A DNA stretch of 64,000 bases. Origin: Cercis canadensis (Eukaryota > Streptophyta > Magnoliopsida > Fabales > Fabaceae). Shown in pieces: positions 25,101 to 37,938 of this stretch. The stretch spans positions 1,626,993 to 1,690,992 of the forward strand of contig QAOA01001300.1 in assembly GCA_003255065.1 (NCBI GenBank). Reading direction: 5' to 3'. Every line of letters begins with the position of its first letter. The stretch's first letter is position 1. Both the position numbers and the translations under genes were made by a program. The notes under the pieces were generated by a model. The model was given only the letters and a program-made list of their open reading frames with translations. It was not told where the DNA came from and made no database searches.

Positions 25101-26410
25101 CCCTTTAGATATCACATACACAGTACAGAAATCTGGTGCTCCTTTTGATATGTAGCTTGGAGTATTTGATGACTTAAATCTGCATATATAAGAAACAACA
25201 GCGGAGTCCAACAAAGGTGCATTAATCCGTACTCGCAAAAAATTATGGTTCAACAGACAGACTTTATGCTTGGTGCTGAACTTAAGATTCTGTTTTCCTG
25301 AGGCATGCAGCAAATGATGCTTGTTCTTATCCCCTAATGTTAGAAATTATCATGTTTAGTTAGAAACAATTATGATGCAATCTTGCTAGTTGTGGTGAAC
25401 TCGGAGATATATAGAATTTACCTAATAAATCCATGCTTTGATGTTGCACCAAGCACCAAGTTCTCAATTGCAGCATAGGAGACATATTCTGTTATTGCTT
25501 TCACAACATCAGTGTCTTCAAGTAGGACATCAAGGCAGTGTATCTAATGAAATATTTTGCAGGGTAAGCAATGTGAAAAGAAATATATATGCAGAGAAAC
25601 AAAACGGAAGGACAAAGTGTAAATACTTGTGTAAGATATGATGGACGAAGCTTGAAGATGGTAAAAGAAAATGTCATTGTTGTGTGTTGTGTGTGCATTA
25701 TATTATAGCAAAATACTTAAAAGGCGTGGGAGTTGGGGTTGGGGGGCCGGGGATAGAGCTGTGAAACCTACATCTTTGCGTGTACAATAGCAATGAGAGG
25801 TAAGGAAGAGATCCTTGATATTCTTGTCAAGTTGGTGGATTCTCTGAGGCAATGCAGCTGGACTCTTGACGTTACCTACTACAGCCTGCCCCCCTCCTAC
25901 TGCATGCATTTACATGATACAGAAAATTGAAGAGAAGTACCGAGGTAAGAAAATTCTAGAGAGTACTTGTAGATTAACCAAAAATACTGATTCCTACATT
26001 TATCTCTTTGAAATACAAATACTGAGGGAGCAAAATCTCTCTCTGGTTTAATTTCTATGAATATCATCTATATATGAGTATGAGAGCACATCCTGTGTAC
26101 CTCGATCGACATGAATGCATAATCAAAGAGGACCAAAAAAGAAAGAAGAAATACATGTTTTCTGATAAGAATAGAAAGAGAGGCAAAACATTACTTGGAA
26201 ACAAGGAGTTGACTTACTGGAAGCAGGTGATGAGGATGTCACAACGTGGATCAGAACAACCGTTTGGCCTCTGCTAAGAATACTATCAGCAGCCCATTTG
26301 AGAGCGTGTTGGCTCCCTTTATCCTTATCGATACAAACTGCCACCAACCCGTTTCCTCCTCCTCCCCTTCTTATCCCACTTGCCTTTGGATTAGAATTTG
26401 GAAGCCACAT
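22128..26410 (-). CDS. USP-domain receptor-like cytoplasmic kinase (no U-box)
   Basis: Cytoplasmic protein kinase with an N-terminal universal-stress-protein (adenine nucleotide alpha-hydrolase-like) domain. Ten exons: 26218-26410, 25772-25899, 25422-25543, 24971-25179, 24843-24888, 24364-24652, 24114-24218, 23592-24020, 22423-23178 and 22128-22256, giving 801 residues. The USP domain occupies about residues 15-165 (VAVCIDKDKGSQHALKWA at the start). A Ser-rich linker and a long Glu/Lys/Ala coiled coil (about 330-450) follow. The kinase has the P-loop IGEGGYGPVYK (470-480), Lys491 in VAVKVL, HRDLKPGN with Asp586, and DVG in place of DFG (604-606), which is usual for this family. The tail is short and ends in IHIM; no U-box is encoded, unlike PUB33/34/52 relatives. 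The acceptor of exon 2 is the least certain border. It resembles Arabidopsis At1g78940/At3g20200-type kinases. Confidence 0.92.
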
Positions 26411-27843
26411 TTGTCTCTTTTGTTTTTTTAACTTAAATCCCTGTCTGACCTTCTATAAGACAAGAACTCGGAAACAAGCATCACAATCATATTGCCCAGA
26501 GTTCTGAAAATACTCTTTCTACATTCTTATTCACAATTTGTTTTAATGTTTTCTTCTTCTATTCAAAATATGTTTGATTGTATACTTTGACTGATTAAAT
26601 CAAATATATGCCTTTCCTCAGAATCTCTTGAAATACGGCTTCTTCACCGAATGTGGAAAACTGGAAACCAATTTATAGAAAAGCATCCCAAATTCATGGG
26701 CAGTCAACCAAAATTTCCTTTTCTTGTCCTATCAAAGTGCAAGAAAAAATGTGGGGAAATTATAACACTGCCATAAATAGGGCATTTGTACCACATCCCT
26801 TATTGGGTTAACGCCTGATTGCCGATTCAAATTTCACCAGTAAGGTTATTTTTAGAGTAAAAGATACCATGTGTACAATGAATTACTCTTAGAAAAAGAT
26901 TAAAACATTCTTCTTTCTCTCAAACAATATGCTCCCCAGTTATATAGAACTAAAACTATATCACACACTAACATGTGTACCAAATTATTTTTTTTTAAAA
27001 AAAGTGAGATAATGAGTGGTTAAGAATGAGGCAAAAGAAGAAAGTGAAGAGAAAAAAAATAGAAGTTTAAAGATTTTAAATATTTATTGGATTTTGAACT
27101 ATACTTTATAATTGAAAAAATTATTGATTGCTAAATATTACAAAAAATCAGAAGGCATCTAAACTTATGTGCAAAAATTGGCCATTTGTCTCGGTTTCGT
27201 CATCTTTTTCAACTTATAAATAAGTGCTTCAAATTGGCCAAATGAGAAGGACAACAGAAAGAAAAGATCTTCTTGTAATTTGAATGTATATATTCCCAAT
27301 ATGAAATATCAAGTCAAACGAAAGTACTGGAGTTTTTCCTTTATATATTGTATGCAAATGGGAAAATACTTTAGTTTCGATTCGTTTATAAAAGTACTGG
27401 CTGGCATCCTGCATGCTTTTGATCCTGATTGATTAATAAGGCAGTATAATTGAAACAATTACAAAGAAAATGACCTAAATATCGTTGACCTAAAAAAGAA
27501 CATTACTTTTAGTTTTCGCAAATAATTTTTTCCATACATGCAAATCATTCTTAGACCAATTGGACTTGTTTGATTTCTGAACTTATAAATTTTGAATAGA
27601 GATCGATAATATAATCCTAAGTAATAATTTAACTGGTCATATACTAATAAGTGGATCAGAAGTTATTCATTAAGTTTTGAACAAAAGAAATTGATACTAT
27701 ATAGATTCATTGATATATATATATATATATATATTGTTTGGTTTTGTAAGATAATATACATTGTGAGATGGTTCCACTTATTGGAAGCACTACGTGCAAT
27801 GATTTGATGACAAAATAATATGGTGCTTACGAGGACATGGCAT

Positions 27844-27889
<46 letters not shown>

Positions 27890-28193
27890 GAGACAGAGAA
27901 GTTAAAGAGAGATTATCTAAATATCTAACTAGTTCTATGTAAACAAAGTACAATAAGGAGTTAGAGAAGTGACCCGATGGAAAGACCTAATTAAGTTACA
28001 AACTCGACTTTCTGAGCCAAAATTAAGAAGAAGAGTAAGTAAGATGACGAAAAGAAAAAAAACTAATTAATTAAAAGGAATTGGAGGTTAACTGATTGTG
28101 ATTAAAGGCATGCATGCATATTGATCTTCATGGATCCACGTAGGTAGGGAATTTAATTTGTCTGTACAATTTTGCTTCCAAAGTCAGTCAGAA
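26411..28193. other. Intergenic region between USP-kinase and PRK genes
   Basis: No gene is supported. It holds the upstream region of the USP-kinase and the downstream region of the PRK gene (both minus strand). TA and GA microsatellites occur at 27716-27734 and 27846-27890. The rest is AT-rich without recognisable structure. Confidence 0.6.
27846..27890. repeat. Compound TA/GA microsatellite
   Basis: A TA run is followed directly by a GA run in intergenic DNA. Likely polymorphic. Confidence 0.9.
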
Positions 28194-30494
28194 TCAGACG
28201 GCTGTGGAATAAGCATCCCCATGATCACTAGTAACAATTAGGGTATGACTATATTCTTCATCAGTTTCACCTTCTTTCAAATCTTCAATCTGGTCAAGAG
28301 CTTCCTTGATATCCAACCTTCTTTCCACATTCTCCTCACAACAACTCAAGCCAATCTTCAAGAGTTTGAGCAATTCAGCTTTACTATCGGCGACTCCACC
28401 CATCTCGACATCAAAGACTTCACTGGTGCGCTTCTCGGTGACCATGATGTTGACCCAAGTGGCAATGTCAGAAGCACTATTATGCCTGTGTTTGAGATAG
28501 TTCTCTGGGAACTTGCCAGTTAATATCTCCAGTATTAGAATCCCAAAACTCCAGACGTCGGTCTTCTTGGTGATACGGCCAAGTTGTGCATACTCGGGTG
28601 ACTTGTAAGGCATCATCTGCTGTTGTGCATGGTCAAGGTTGGCGACAGGAATGAGAGCATAATCGGTGAGTAGGGGGTCAAAGGATTCATTTAAAAGCAC
28701 ATTGGAAGATTTGAGATGACCATGAGGCACCACTAGGCTTGGCAATGCGTTATATAAGTAAGCCAAACCCCTGGCAACACCTTTGACGATTCTCAAGCGG
28801 GTTGGCCAATCAAGGCCTGGCTTCTCAAAGTTATGATTACCATGGAGATTGCTGGCCAAGCAACCATTGTGAACAAAATCGGTGAGCAAGAGCTTCTCTT
28901 CCTTCCTATAATAATAGGCCACAAGAGGGAGTAGATTGGGATGGGAGAGGGTGCCAAGCCTTCTCATGTGCTCATGGAACTCCTCTCTTCCAACATTGTT
29001 CATTTGCTTGTACCTCTTGACAACCACCGCTTGGGAGCCGTCCAACACCACCGCCTTGTAGGAAGATCCAAATGCGGCACTCCCTAAAATTTCAGCGGAG
29101 GCTTTTAGCAAATCATGTAAATCAAATCTCTGTCTGTCATCCCTGACGAAGGACAGCTTGCCAGCTTGCTGTTGCTGATGATGATCAGCTGATGATCTCT
29201 TGCCATGACCATGATCTGCCCCTACTGCTACCTTAATCTTATTATGATGATCTACTGATGATACTTCTTGTTGTTGACGATAAACAGGAGGAACGTATTT
29301 CTTGCTGCTAGCTCGGCCTGAATTAGAAAAGGTGGTGGAGGACATGGCATGACCTCCCAATCCCATTATCTGCTGCTTCTCACTTATTTGATTTGATCTC
29401 AACCGGAATATGATGAACGCCGCAACCAGTAGGGCTATTATTACTGCTGTTAACATCACAATCAGAATAATTTTCAGAACTGGTGTCTTGGCTGGAGTCT
29501 CTACGGTGGCCACTGGGATTGGACCTGCCGCTGCGCTGCATGCATTCAGAGGCTGTCCACATAGTTTTGCGTTCCCTGCAGCTCAATATTATTATGTGTT
29601 ATATATACATACATACATAGATAATAATTAATTTGAAGAAAAAGAAAATCAAAAATCAAATTTAATAGTAATAGTAATACATATGGAATTAATCACATAT
29701 ATAGCTAGACTAAATTTCGTACCCGAAAAGGTGCTGGCCTTGAAGGTGCTTAGATTGGCAGGGATGAGACCCTCTAATTCGTTGTTAGAAACATTGATCA
29801 TCTTGAGACGTGGGCTGTTGCTGAAATCGGGGATTTCCCCTTGAAACTTGTTTGCATCAAGCCTTACCTGCATGAGATTAGGCAAGGACGCAAGGGACGA
29901 AGGGATTTTACCCGTGAGCTCGTTATTCGCCAAATATACTTTCTTCAGCTTATCCATACCCTTAAATGCATCGTCTGGAATCTCTCCCGAGAAATGATTA
30001 TAGGATAAGAAGAGCGACTTCAAGTTTTGCAACACTTTTATGTTTGGCATCGAACCCACAAACGTATTGTTCATCAAGCTAAACACCCTCAAAAATGGCA
30101 ATGCGCCAAGAGAATCTATATCTATTTTCCCTGTCAGCCCCATGCTTTCTAGGCGCAACCCCAATACCTTGTCATCCTCACAAATCACGCCTTCCCAGTT
30201 GTTCTGCGTCCCACTGCATGGTGGCTTTGGGTTTATGGACGGATCCCAACTGCTCAGCCGTACCACATTGCTCAATGAACCCTTGAACTTCAACAGAGCA
30301 TCCGCCTCGTTAACCGTGCCGTCCGAGGCGCACATGCTCGCACAAGATGATAGCACTAACACAAACAAAACAACAACCTTAATGTTGGTGTTGCTCAACA
30401 ATTTATTCACAATGTTATCATCATTACTATTTGATATTAATGCTGCAGGTGCGCGCACAAGCCTAGCAGCGGTGCTGCGCGCGCCCATTAGCAT
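28194..30494 (-). CDS. Pollen receptor-like kinase (LRR class III RLK, PRK-like)
   Basis: Plasma-membrane receptor kinase of the PRK group, which in other plants perceives secreted peptides and activates ROP-GEFs in pollen tubes. Two exons: 29723-30494 and 28194-29575, with a 147-base intron, giving 717 residues. The start is MLMGARSTAA. A hydrophobic signal segment lies around residues 37-55 (VVVLFVLVLSSCASMCA), preceded by an unusually long N-terminal stretch. The LRR N-terminal cap (WDPSINPKPPC to NNWEGVICEDDKV) and about five LRRs follow. A transmembrane segment lies near 290-314, then a His/Gln-rich juxtamembrane region and a kinase domain. The kinase is atypical: HGHLKSSN replaces HRDLKxxN and TDYAL replaces DFG, as in many PRKs thought to be weak or inactive. 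By neighbours it matches Arabidopsis PRK4 (At3g20190, from memory). Confidence 0.93.
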
Positions 30495-33400
30495 TTAGCA
30501 ATGAGAGGACAAGAGAGCCAAAACCCAGATAAGGTTAGAGAGGGTTCCAACGACCCTGGGTTTGGGCTGCAAATAATTGATTATTTGTTTGATATAGCAC
30601 AACTTCTGCTTTGCTTGGCTTCGGTTAATTAGTTATGCATGTCTCAACAATGGTGCTGTCAGGTTAATTAATTTGGAAGAACCACAAAATGCCAAGAAAG
30701 AGGATTCTGATTTGGTAATGAGAGATTAATAAGGAAGAAATTAAGCAAGAGCGAGCGAGCATGGCATGAGAGCGTTCCATTTTGGCTTCTTTTAGAGCTT
30801 GAGTTGTGTTCGTGAGTGATCTAAGGGGGGCCTCTCATTTTATTGCTTCTTTTCACTATATATTGAGTTGTCAAAGTCAAAGCCTGTTATTTGGCTTGGC
30901 TTCCATTGACTTTACCCATTATTATATTGGCTACATGATTTACAACTTGGAAACAAGAAATTGCACCTGCTCGATCTAGCTAATTTTAAAGAATTAGCTG
31001 CCAAATGATAATAAACATCATAAATATGATAATATATAGTCCATTAGTCCGGATCCCATCTCCATTCCTAGTATTATGTACTACGGGGTACTCTCTTCTC
31101 CATCTGTTTCTCTTAACATTTTCATTCATTCATTTATACATAGTTCTTTGATACTGAGTTTTGAATTTTATCTTTAATTAGCAAGCTCAAGCTCAGAGGG
31201 TCATATATGATACATGCATAGATTTTTTTTTTTTTTACCATATTAAAATAAAATAAAGTCGTTATTTATCTTTCTCTCTAATATTTTTCCGACTTAAGTA
31301 GCTATAGTCTTCCCGAGAAAGTGTATATATAGGACTTCAATTTGTAGTCTAGTGTTTTACATTACAAAAACGTTTTAGAGTATGAAACCCGTGTCGATAT
31401 GTAATCGGATCGGTCAATTCGGCGGGAGTGGGACAACTATATATATGCCATGACGAATGCGAAGTTGGGTCCTGGGAGTTTAAGTAAATGTGAAGTAGAC
31501 TTCAAAAAAAAAATTCATAACTGAATGTAGACGTAACCATAATCCATCCAATCTGAACAAAGCAAAAAATGAGAAAAAAAAAATTTGCTAACTAGAATTT
31601 CGTTGTTAAAATGATGTGGATTTATAACTATTTTTAGATAAATATATTGTTCATATCACTTTATTTCATCTAACAATCATATATATATATATATATATAT
31701 AACTATCATATTTAAATTTTAGCAAACCCAATGGTGGGAGTTGGTTCAACTTGTAAGAACCCAAACACTTTATTTGTGAGGCCTAAATTTAATTCCAACT
31801 TCTAGAAGTAGTACTATCTTGGCTGACAATTTATAAATATCACTTCATGCTCTTACTCAGATATGTGACATGTACCAATGAAGGTTGGCCTGAGTGAAGG
31901 AAGTTCTGGTTGCTTAAGCAAGTGGTCTTAAGTTGGAGCCCTTGTAGATGCAGCAAACTTTTTTAGAAGAAGTCATCGCTTTAACGCCTGATAGTACTTC
32001 GGATGATTAGTCTTGGACAAAGTCTGTGAATACCTTGAGAAACCAAAAAAAAAGGATATGTGACATGTCCTAATTTTAGAATTGAGTAACATTTTTTCAC
32101 CTTAAACTTTAATTGAGCAAAAAATATTTCTAACAAATTTTGTTTTAACTAAATAGCATTACTCAAAATAAACCGTTGCATAATGATGTAGAACAAAAGA
32201 GAACACCAACAATCATGGCGAATGAACAGCTAAATTCTTCTCTTTCTATTTGTGTTGCGTCCAGCTGCGTTCATATTTCAAATATGACAGCTAAAGAATT
32301 GAAAGCGTGTAACAACGCTCCACACGTGTTTTTGGTACTCAAAGGTCCAAGCTGACTACCAATTTGAAAAATTGAACCTAACACATGAGACATCAAAATA
32401 GGAGACGAATTTTCAGTTAATGTTTTATATATTTTTTCAATCATAAAAATTCTCTGCATTAATATCTACCAAATAATCTTTATTATAAACTAAAAATAAA
32501 ATTTGTAAGTCAAAATCTTATGTATTTTTTAACAGTTACATGTTACAATACTAGTAGAAATAGTAAGTTCTATGTGGTTGAGATGATCTCATTTTGTTGC
32601 CAAACGGAAAAAGGAAAAAAAAAAAAAAANAAAAAAAAAAAAAAAAAAAGCTAGCCAAATTTCATTATGTTTCTCTTTGTTGCAGAAATTCAAATTCTGT
32701 TTATGAGAATTTTTTATATAGGGAAAAAAGAAAAAAACTAGCTAGAATGATAGAAGCAGAAGCAATATTTAAAATTGAATTCAATGTGGTATTTGATGGA
32801 GCAAAGAGGTCCATCCTAGGTTTGGTACCTAAGTCAATGTGCTTTTCAAACTTGGTTTGGTATCAATGCTTTGCTTCCAAGATTGATGCGGAGCCGCCAC
32901 ATGATAGATATTCAATTCCTGATCAAAAGATGCACGCAATTTCATATTCAAACCTCAAACAACCTTCTCCTTAGCATTGTTGATGATTTATCAATTAATA
33001 TCTTCTATCTCTGTCGACCTTTGAATTTTCTGGCACAGCAAATGAATTTATTTTGGAAGTATATAGCTAGCTGAGAGCTATATATTCATTATTCAATGTA
33101 ACATGAGATGTAGTTAATTAGATGATTTTTTTTTTTCATGTATTTCCTTTTCTGCGAGCTTTCTAGCTTGTCTGCTTGTGAATATTTGCTGTCAAGTTGT
33201 TAATATGCATGTATATATCTTGCTTTTCAAAACTGAAAATGAAGAATGTTCAAAGCTGCTATCCTTAGTTATCATAATGTGTGCTTTAAATAGGGTCGTT
33301 TTCTTTTCCAGGTAGTGCTCCTGCTATTGTATAGTTAGCCCGGCGGGAGAAAGTGTAGGAGCGCTGGAGCAGGTGTTGTTTCTCTCTAGATCTTTCATCT

Positions 33401-33512
33401 GTACTTCAATTAGTTAATTTGTAAGTTACATGCATGGCTAGCTAGGCCTTGAATGACTATATATTTGATTCTTAATTTATAGATTGAATCAAGTAAATTA
33501 AAAAGAGGGACG
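30495..33512. other. Shared upstream region of divergent PRK and QRT3 genes
   Basis: Three kilobases separate the two start codons. The region holds both promoters, a SINE at 31874-32054, a TA repeat near 31681-31700 and an A-run with a single N at 32630. The open frame at 32594-32974 begins in the A-run and shows no protein-like character. Confidence 0.6.
31860..32068 (+). mobile_element. tRNA-derived SINE with 14-bp target-site duplication
   Basis: The direct repeat GATATGTGACATGT flanks the element at 31860-31873 and 32055-32068. The body (31874-32054) starts near AAGGTTGGCCTGAGTGAAGG (box A-like). It has AGTTGGAGCCC (box B-like) about 45 bases on, and ends with ACCAAAAAAAAAG. The order of box A, box B and A-tail between perfect duplications is diagnostic of a SINE. 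Confidence 0.85.
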
Positions 33513-35246
33513 ATGAGCTGTAAGATGAATAACAGCATGCTCTGGGTAGTGGTGAAGTTATTTGTTATTTATGTTTATGTGATGGTGGAGTACGGTGAGA
33601 GCTCATATTCGGGTGGAGGTGGAAGTGCAAGTGATCATTACCATAATTACCAGAATCAGATCCGCCGTATGGCTTTAATGAAGTCATCTCATTCTCATGT
33701 CATCCGCAGTACTTCACTCCTACCCACTCATGAGCCTTCATCAACACTACCGTTACCATCTGATCCAGCTGATTCTGTAAGTTTCATTGTCTATTAATTT
33801 AATTGATACTGATTACATTGCATGTACTAGTGATCTAATCGAATTAATTAATTAATTATTAGAACAAGTTAAGATCAAATGGGCGCGTATACCATGTGAC
33901 GGATTATGGTGCTGATCCCACCGGAATTTCAGACAGCACCGAAGCACTTGAGCTAGCTCTCTCTCATGCCTTTGCCTCTCCCATACCCATTCATGACGCC
34001 CACCACTTGATGCAAGGTGTTGCTGACCTCGGCGGCGCACAGCTTCACCTTGACGGAGGCACCTACCTCATCCGTCGCCCATTGCGTTTTCCCCACTCTG
34101 GGGGTGGAAACTTCATGGTACGTATATTATATATAACTCGTAACTGGTAAGTAAGTAAAGTAAGTGGATCGATCCTACATATATAATATATTTTTACAGA
34201 TTCATGGAGGATCCCTTCGTGCGTCAGATGATTTTCCAAGGGAAAGCCATCTGATCGAGCTACCGTCATCAATATCATGCCCTGATTCCAATTCCATGTG
34301 CTACAAATACGAAGACATAACGCTCAAGGATCTTATGCTAGACTGTAATTTCAGAGGAGGTGGTGGCATTTCCATTCTAAATTCCCTCAGAACCATAGTA
34401 GACAATTGTTATATATCTCATTTTACCACCGATGGAATTCTAATCAAAGGCGGCCACGAAACTTATATCAAAAACTGCTTCATGGGGCAGCACATAAACA
34501 TTGGTGGTGATCCCAGAGAAAAGGACTTCTCCGCCATTGGAATCAACATTCAGGGCAATGACAATGCCGTCACCGACGTCGTTATCTTCTCCTCTGCAGT
34601 TGGAGTCTTGGTGGCCGGGCAGGCCAACCTGCTCACTGGAGTACACTGTTATAACAAGGCCACCACATTGGGTGGGGTTGGAATCTATGTTCGCTCCCCG
34701 GGTTTTACCCAAACCCGAATCGTCAATTGTTATTTTGATTTCACTGCCCTTGTGGCAGAGGATCCAGTCCAGCTCCACATCACTGGCTCATTCTTTCTCG
34801 GCAACGCATTTGTTTCCATCAAGTCTTTGAAGGGAATTGCGTGTGGGGTCAACATAGTAGATAACATGTTCTCTGGAGATTATACGGGTGTGCCTATAGT
34901 TCAGTTGGACCAAACTACTCAACCCTCTGCTCTGCCCTTCACCAACATTCATCAGGTCGTGGTGGATCGCAATAGCGTCAGGGGTATGATGCTCAAATCA
35001 ACGGTTGCCAAGGGGACACTCTGGAGTAATGGCACCTCCTGGACCCTTGATTTCTCCCGAGTCCTCTTGTTTCCAAACTTAATCAACAACGTGCACTACA
35101 CATTGCATTTGCATGCTGCCACTGACACTGCCACACCATTTCCCAATCATATTCTACGAAATATCTCTGGGAATCGGGTCACCGTCGAATCCGACAAACC
35201 TGTCTCAGCTACGTTGCATGTCACGGTGGATCAAATCAAAGCATAG
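33513..35246 (+). CDS. QRT3: QUARTET3-type polygalacturonase (pectin-lyase fold)
   Basis: Secreted pectin-degrading enzyme; in Arabidopsis QRT3 dissolves the pollen mother cell wall so that microspores separate. Three exons: 33513-33776, 33863-34117 and 34200-35246, giving 521 residues. The N-terminus is a signal anchor or signal peptide (MLWVVVKLFVIYVYVMV, about residues 9-25). A low-complexity spacer precedes HVTDYGADPTGISDSTEALE, the entry to the parallel beta-helix. Landmarks are GGAQLHLDGGTYLI, LDCNFRGGGG, GILIKGGHETYIKNCF, GNDNAVTDVVIFS, VGVLVAGQANLLTGVHCYNK and DRNSVRGM, all characteristic of QRT3 and distinct from ordinary GH28 polygalacturonases. The reading frame is intact throughout. 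Confidence 0.93.
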
Positions 35247-35905
35247 TAGGAATGTAAGAATAGGATTACGATGTCCGTCTCACTCTCAACTTCATTCATT
35301 ATCATCAACACCGTATACATTAACACACGCACCCTTAAGAGATGTAAGCCTACTCTAATACAGCTCAAAATTTAAATTCAACCTACTCTGAAATCTTATA
35401 TAGCTCAAATTTTTCCATCTCTCGGATTCCTCTTACAAAAGATGTGAGCCATGTGTCTAGCAACACTCAAACAAGCCTTACCATCGGGTGACTTCTAATT
35501 CTTTTTTTTTAGGACTTTGGTGTAGATTTATAACTGAGAAAAATGGTAGATCTAAAAAAGATGTGACATTAAATTTTACAAGTGTGAGGCCTAGGGTTTA
35601 AATCATCTAGTAAAAAGTATTAAGTGAGTCCAATTAAAATTATTTTATATAAATTTAACTGAAACCTAATATAATAATAAAAAATAATGACAGAAGTAGA
35701 GAAATAATTATCGCACGTACTATTTATATTTTACATTACTTGTATTTCAGACTATATCAAGTTGGCATGAACTAAAGTAACAAAAAAAAAAAAAAGATGT
35801 ACTAATTATACCAAATTGCCAACAGTACAACTTTAGCAGTATGAATAACTGTGATATTAACTAATGTGCAAATATATCATTACTCAAAGAAGTAATAATG
35901 GGTCT

Positions 35906-36238
35906 AACATTTCAGTTTTTTTTGTTTTTGGTAAAGACACGAGGCTAAACGCCCAACAAATTAAGAAACACTACCACGGGGCAAACGATACCCCAATTCA
36001 TCAGCTGCTAACAGTAGTAGTAACCCATGAGGTTGGGGCAGAGTAATGCTGCACCCCCAAATCGTGCCCCATACTGTGCTTAGCCATCCAGTCTGCAACA
36101 GAGTTACTACTACGAAGCGTGTGTTGCACCTTAACTGTCCACTCTCTTTCCAATAACATCTTCACCTTGTTCCACATCTGAGAATATTTTCCTCCCAAGT
36201 TCTCCAACGTCGACAAACCATTGACAAACATTTCAGTT
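35906..36238 (-). mobile_element. 5'-truncated LINE (RNase H end) with 12-bp target-site duplication
   Basis: AACATTTCAGTT occurs at 35906-35917 and 36227-36238 as exact flanking repeats. Between them the minus strand encodes the end of a plant LINE RNase H domain (VQHTLRSSNSVADWMAKHSM). It runs into a 3' end rich in A (ACCAAAAACAAAAAAAACTG). The copy is about 310 bases long, severely 5'-truncated as is usual for LINEs. Confidence 0.9.
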
Positions 36239-37161
36239 ACACTATAACTAATTGCTCAATTAATTACATGGGGCCAGTCAATGGTGCTCTGGCCGGCAGT
36301 TTACCAGAACATAAACATTTTATACTTGCATGAATGCTTTACCATTTATTTATTTTCTTTGAAAAAATTGATTCTTAATTGGGTCAAAAGAATTTATTAT
36401 ATTATCTAATCTCTTTGATTCTTATTTTTCAAACTTACGTTATTCTGTTCACATTTTTTTTAATTATTTTAGTTTCCTTCCTATTTTAATTGGTGAAATT
36501 CTACAATATTTCCTAATTCATGAGCATTTCTTTTATTCTTTCTTGTGTGATCCCTCTACAACATGGTAGACTTGGAAGCACCAGCTGAATCCTTTGTTTT
36601 GAACTCTCCACTACAAGGTTTTATTTAAGATCTTTCTTAGCTGCCATATAGCCTCCTCTTTAACTCAGTTACGTATTTACTTTAGATTTCACCACACAGC
36701 ATCTTAATTTGAAATCCTATTCTTTCATGTATTAAAATTTTGGTCTTTTTCACTTTCTTCTCATCTTCATGGCTACTAGGTATGGGTACTATCAAGAGAT
36801 TAACATGCATGTCCCCTTGAGGACACCCCAATACTGCACTTAATCAAGAGTGTTCGAGGGGAGCACATTTTGTACGATGGGGAGTGGAAGGCGAGGAGAT
36901 CGGCTTTATGACACTACTGTGCTTACCCTCTTGCTTGTATGCAATTTAATTTAGTCGTTCAACGGTGGGTAGTTTAAATTTAGTCATATTGCAGGAAGAA
37001 AATCAATAAAGGGATATTAATACGACTGTACGTCAGTTTGGATGGCAACCAGAGTCGAACCCTCTCGATAGCTAAAGTGAAACAATAAGGAGTTCTTGGA
37101 TGAATCTGATGTGCCCCAGGCAGGTCTATGCACCAACTCAATGAAAATGGAAAATAATATT

Positions 37162-37462
37162 TAATTTAGCCAATACAATAATGTGGAACACTTGGATAAA
37201 TACGTAAGTCTTAATACTTTCGAATTTTAACAATATTTTTCTCTTTTTTTTTTTTTGATAAATAGCATAACTCTTAATAAAAATATGGTTAATTACAGTT
37301 TTTCTAGTTAGNTAATTTAGCCAATACAATAATGCGGAACACTTGGATAAATACGTAAGTCTTACTACTTTCGAATTTTAACAATATTTTTCTCTTTTTT
37401 TTTTTTTGATAAATAGCATAACTCTTAATAAAAATATGGTTAATTACAGTTTTTCTAGTTAG
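37162..37462. repeat. 150-bp direct duplication across a single N (assembly-type)
   Basis: 37162-37311 and 37313-37462 are nearly identical 150-base copies separated only by the N at 37312. Differences are a few substitutions (ATGTGG versus ATGCGG, CTTAATAC versus CTTACTAC) and a change in T-run length. Confidence 0.9.
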
Positions 37463-37938
37463 CTGTGCATGGTGGGACCAAAACCTAGATTTCAGCTACT
37501 CTGATTGATTTTGTGCATCAAGCAGGTTCATCCAAGGATTTCTCAACAAGTAAGCTGGTTAACAGAATTTGAAATTTCCATTTTAACATCCCAAACCCAT
37601 TAAAAAAAAAAAAAAAGTGAGGTGGTTTCAGTGTCATACTTTTTCTTGGTTTTACATGTCTTGCCCAAAAACCCCCTTCCGTAATTTCCCACGAGCATTT
37701 CCCATACAGCCTATAGCTACTTTCAAGGAAAACATTAGAAGAATAGAATCAGTGAAATTTCTATTCACTAGAATAAGAAAACAAAAAGAAAAAAAGAAGG
37801 CAGGAAGAATTATGTTGGGGGGGAATTGTGTCTTGTCATGGTTATTTTCTGACCTGTATAAGTAACAATTACAGAATGGATCAGTCATCATAATCATCCA
37901 TCCGACGAGAAGCACCAAGATCCTCTCTCATGTTCACA

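Larger units (their letters stand above)
35247..37880. other. Region between QRT3 and SRF genes
   Basis: No gene is supported. It contains a LINE insertion with target duplications (35906-36238), a 150-bp direct duplication across the N at 37312, and the likely 3' untranslated region of the SRF gene (about 37600-37880). Weak inverted similarity between 37086-37115 and 37508-37548 may mark a small element. Confidence 0.6.

Noticed and set aside
32594..32974. 126-residue plus-strand open frame between PRK and QRT3
   Set aside because: It starts inside an A-run containing an N and shows no conserved or protein-like features.
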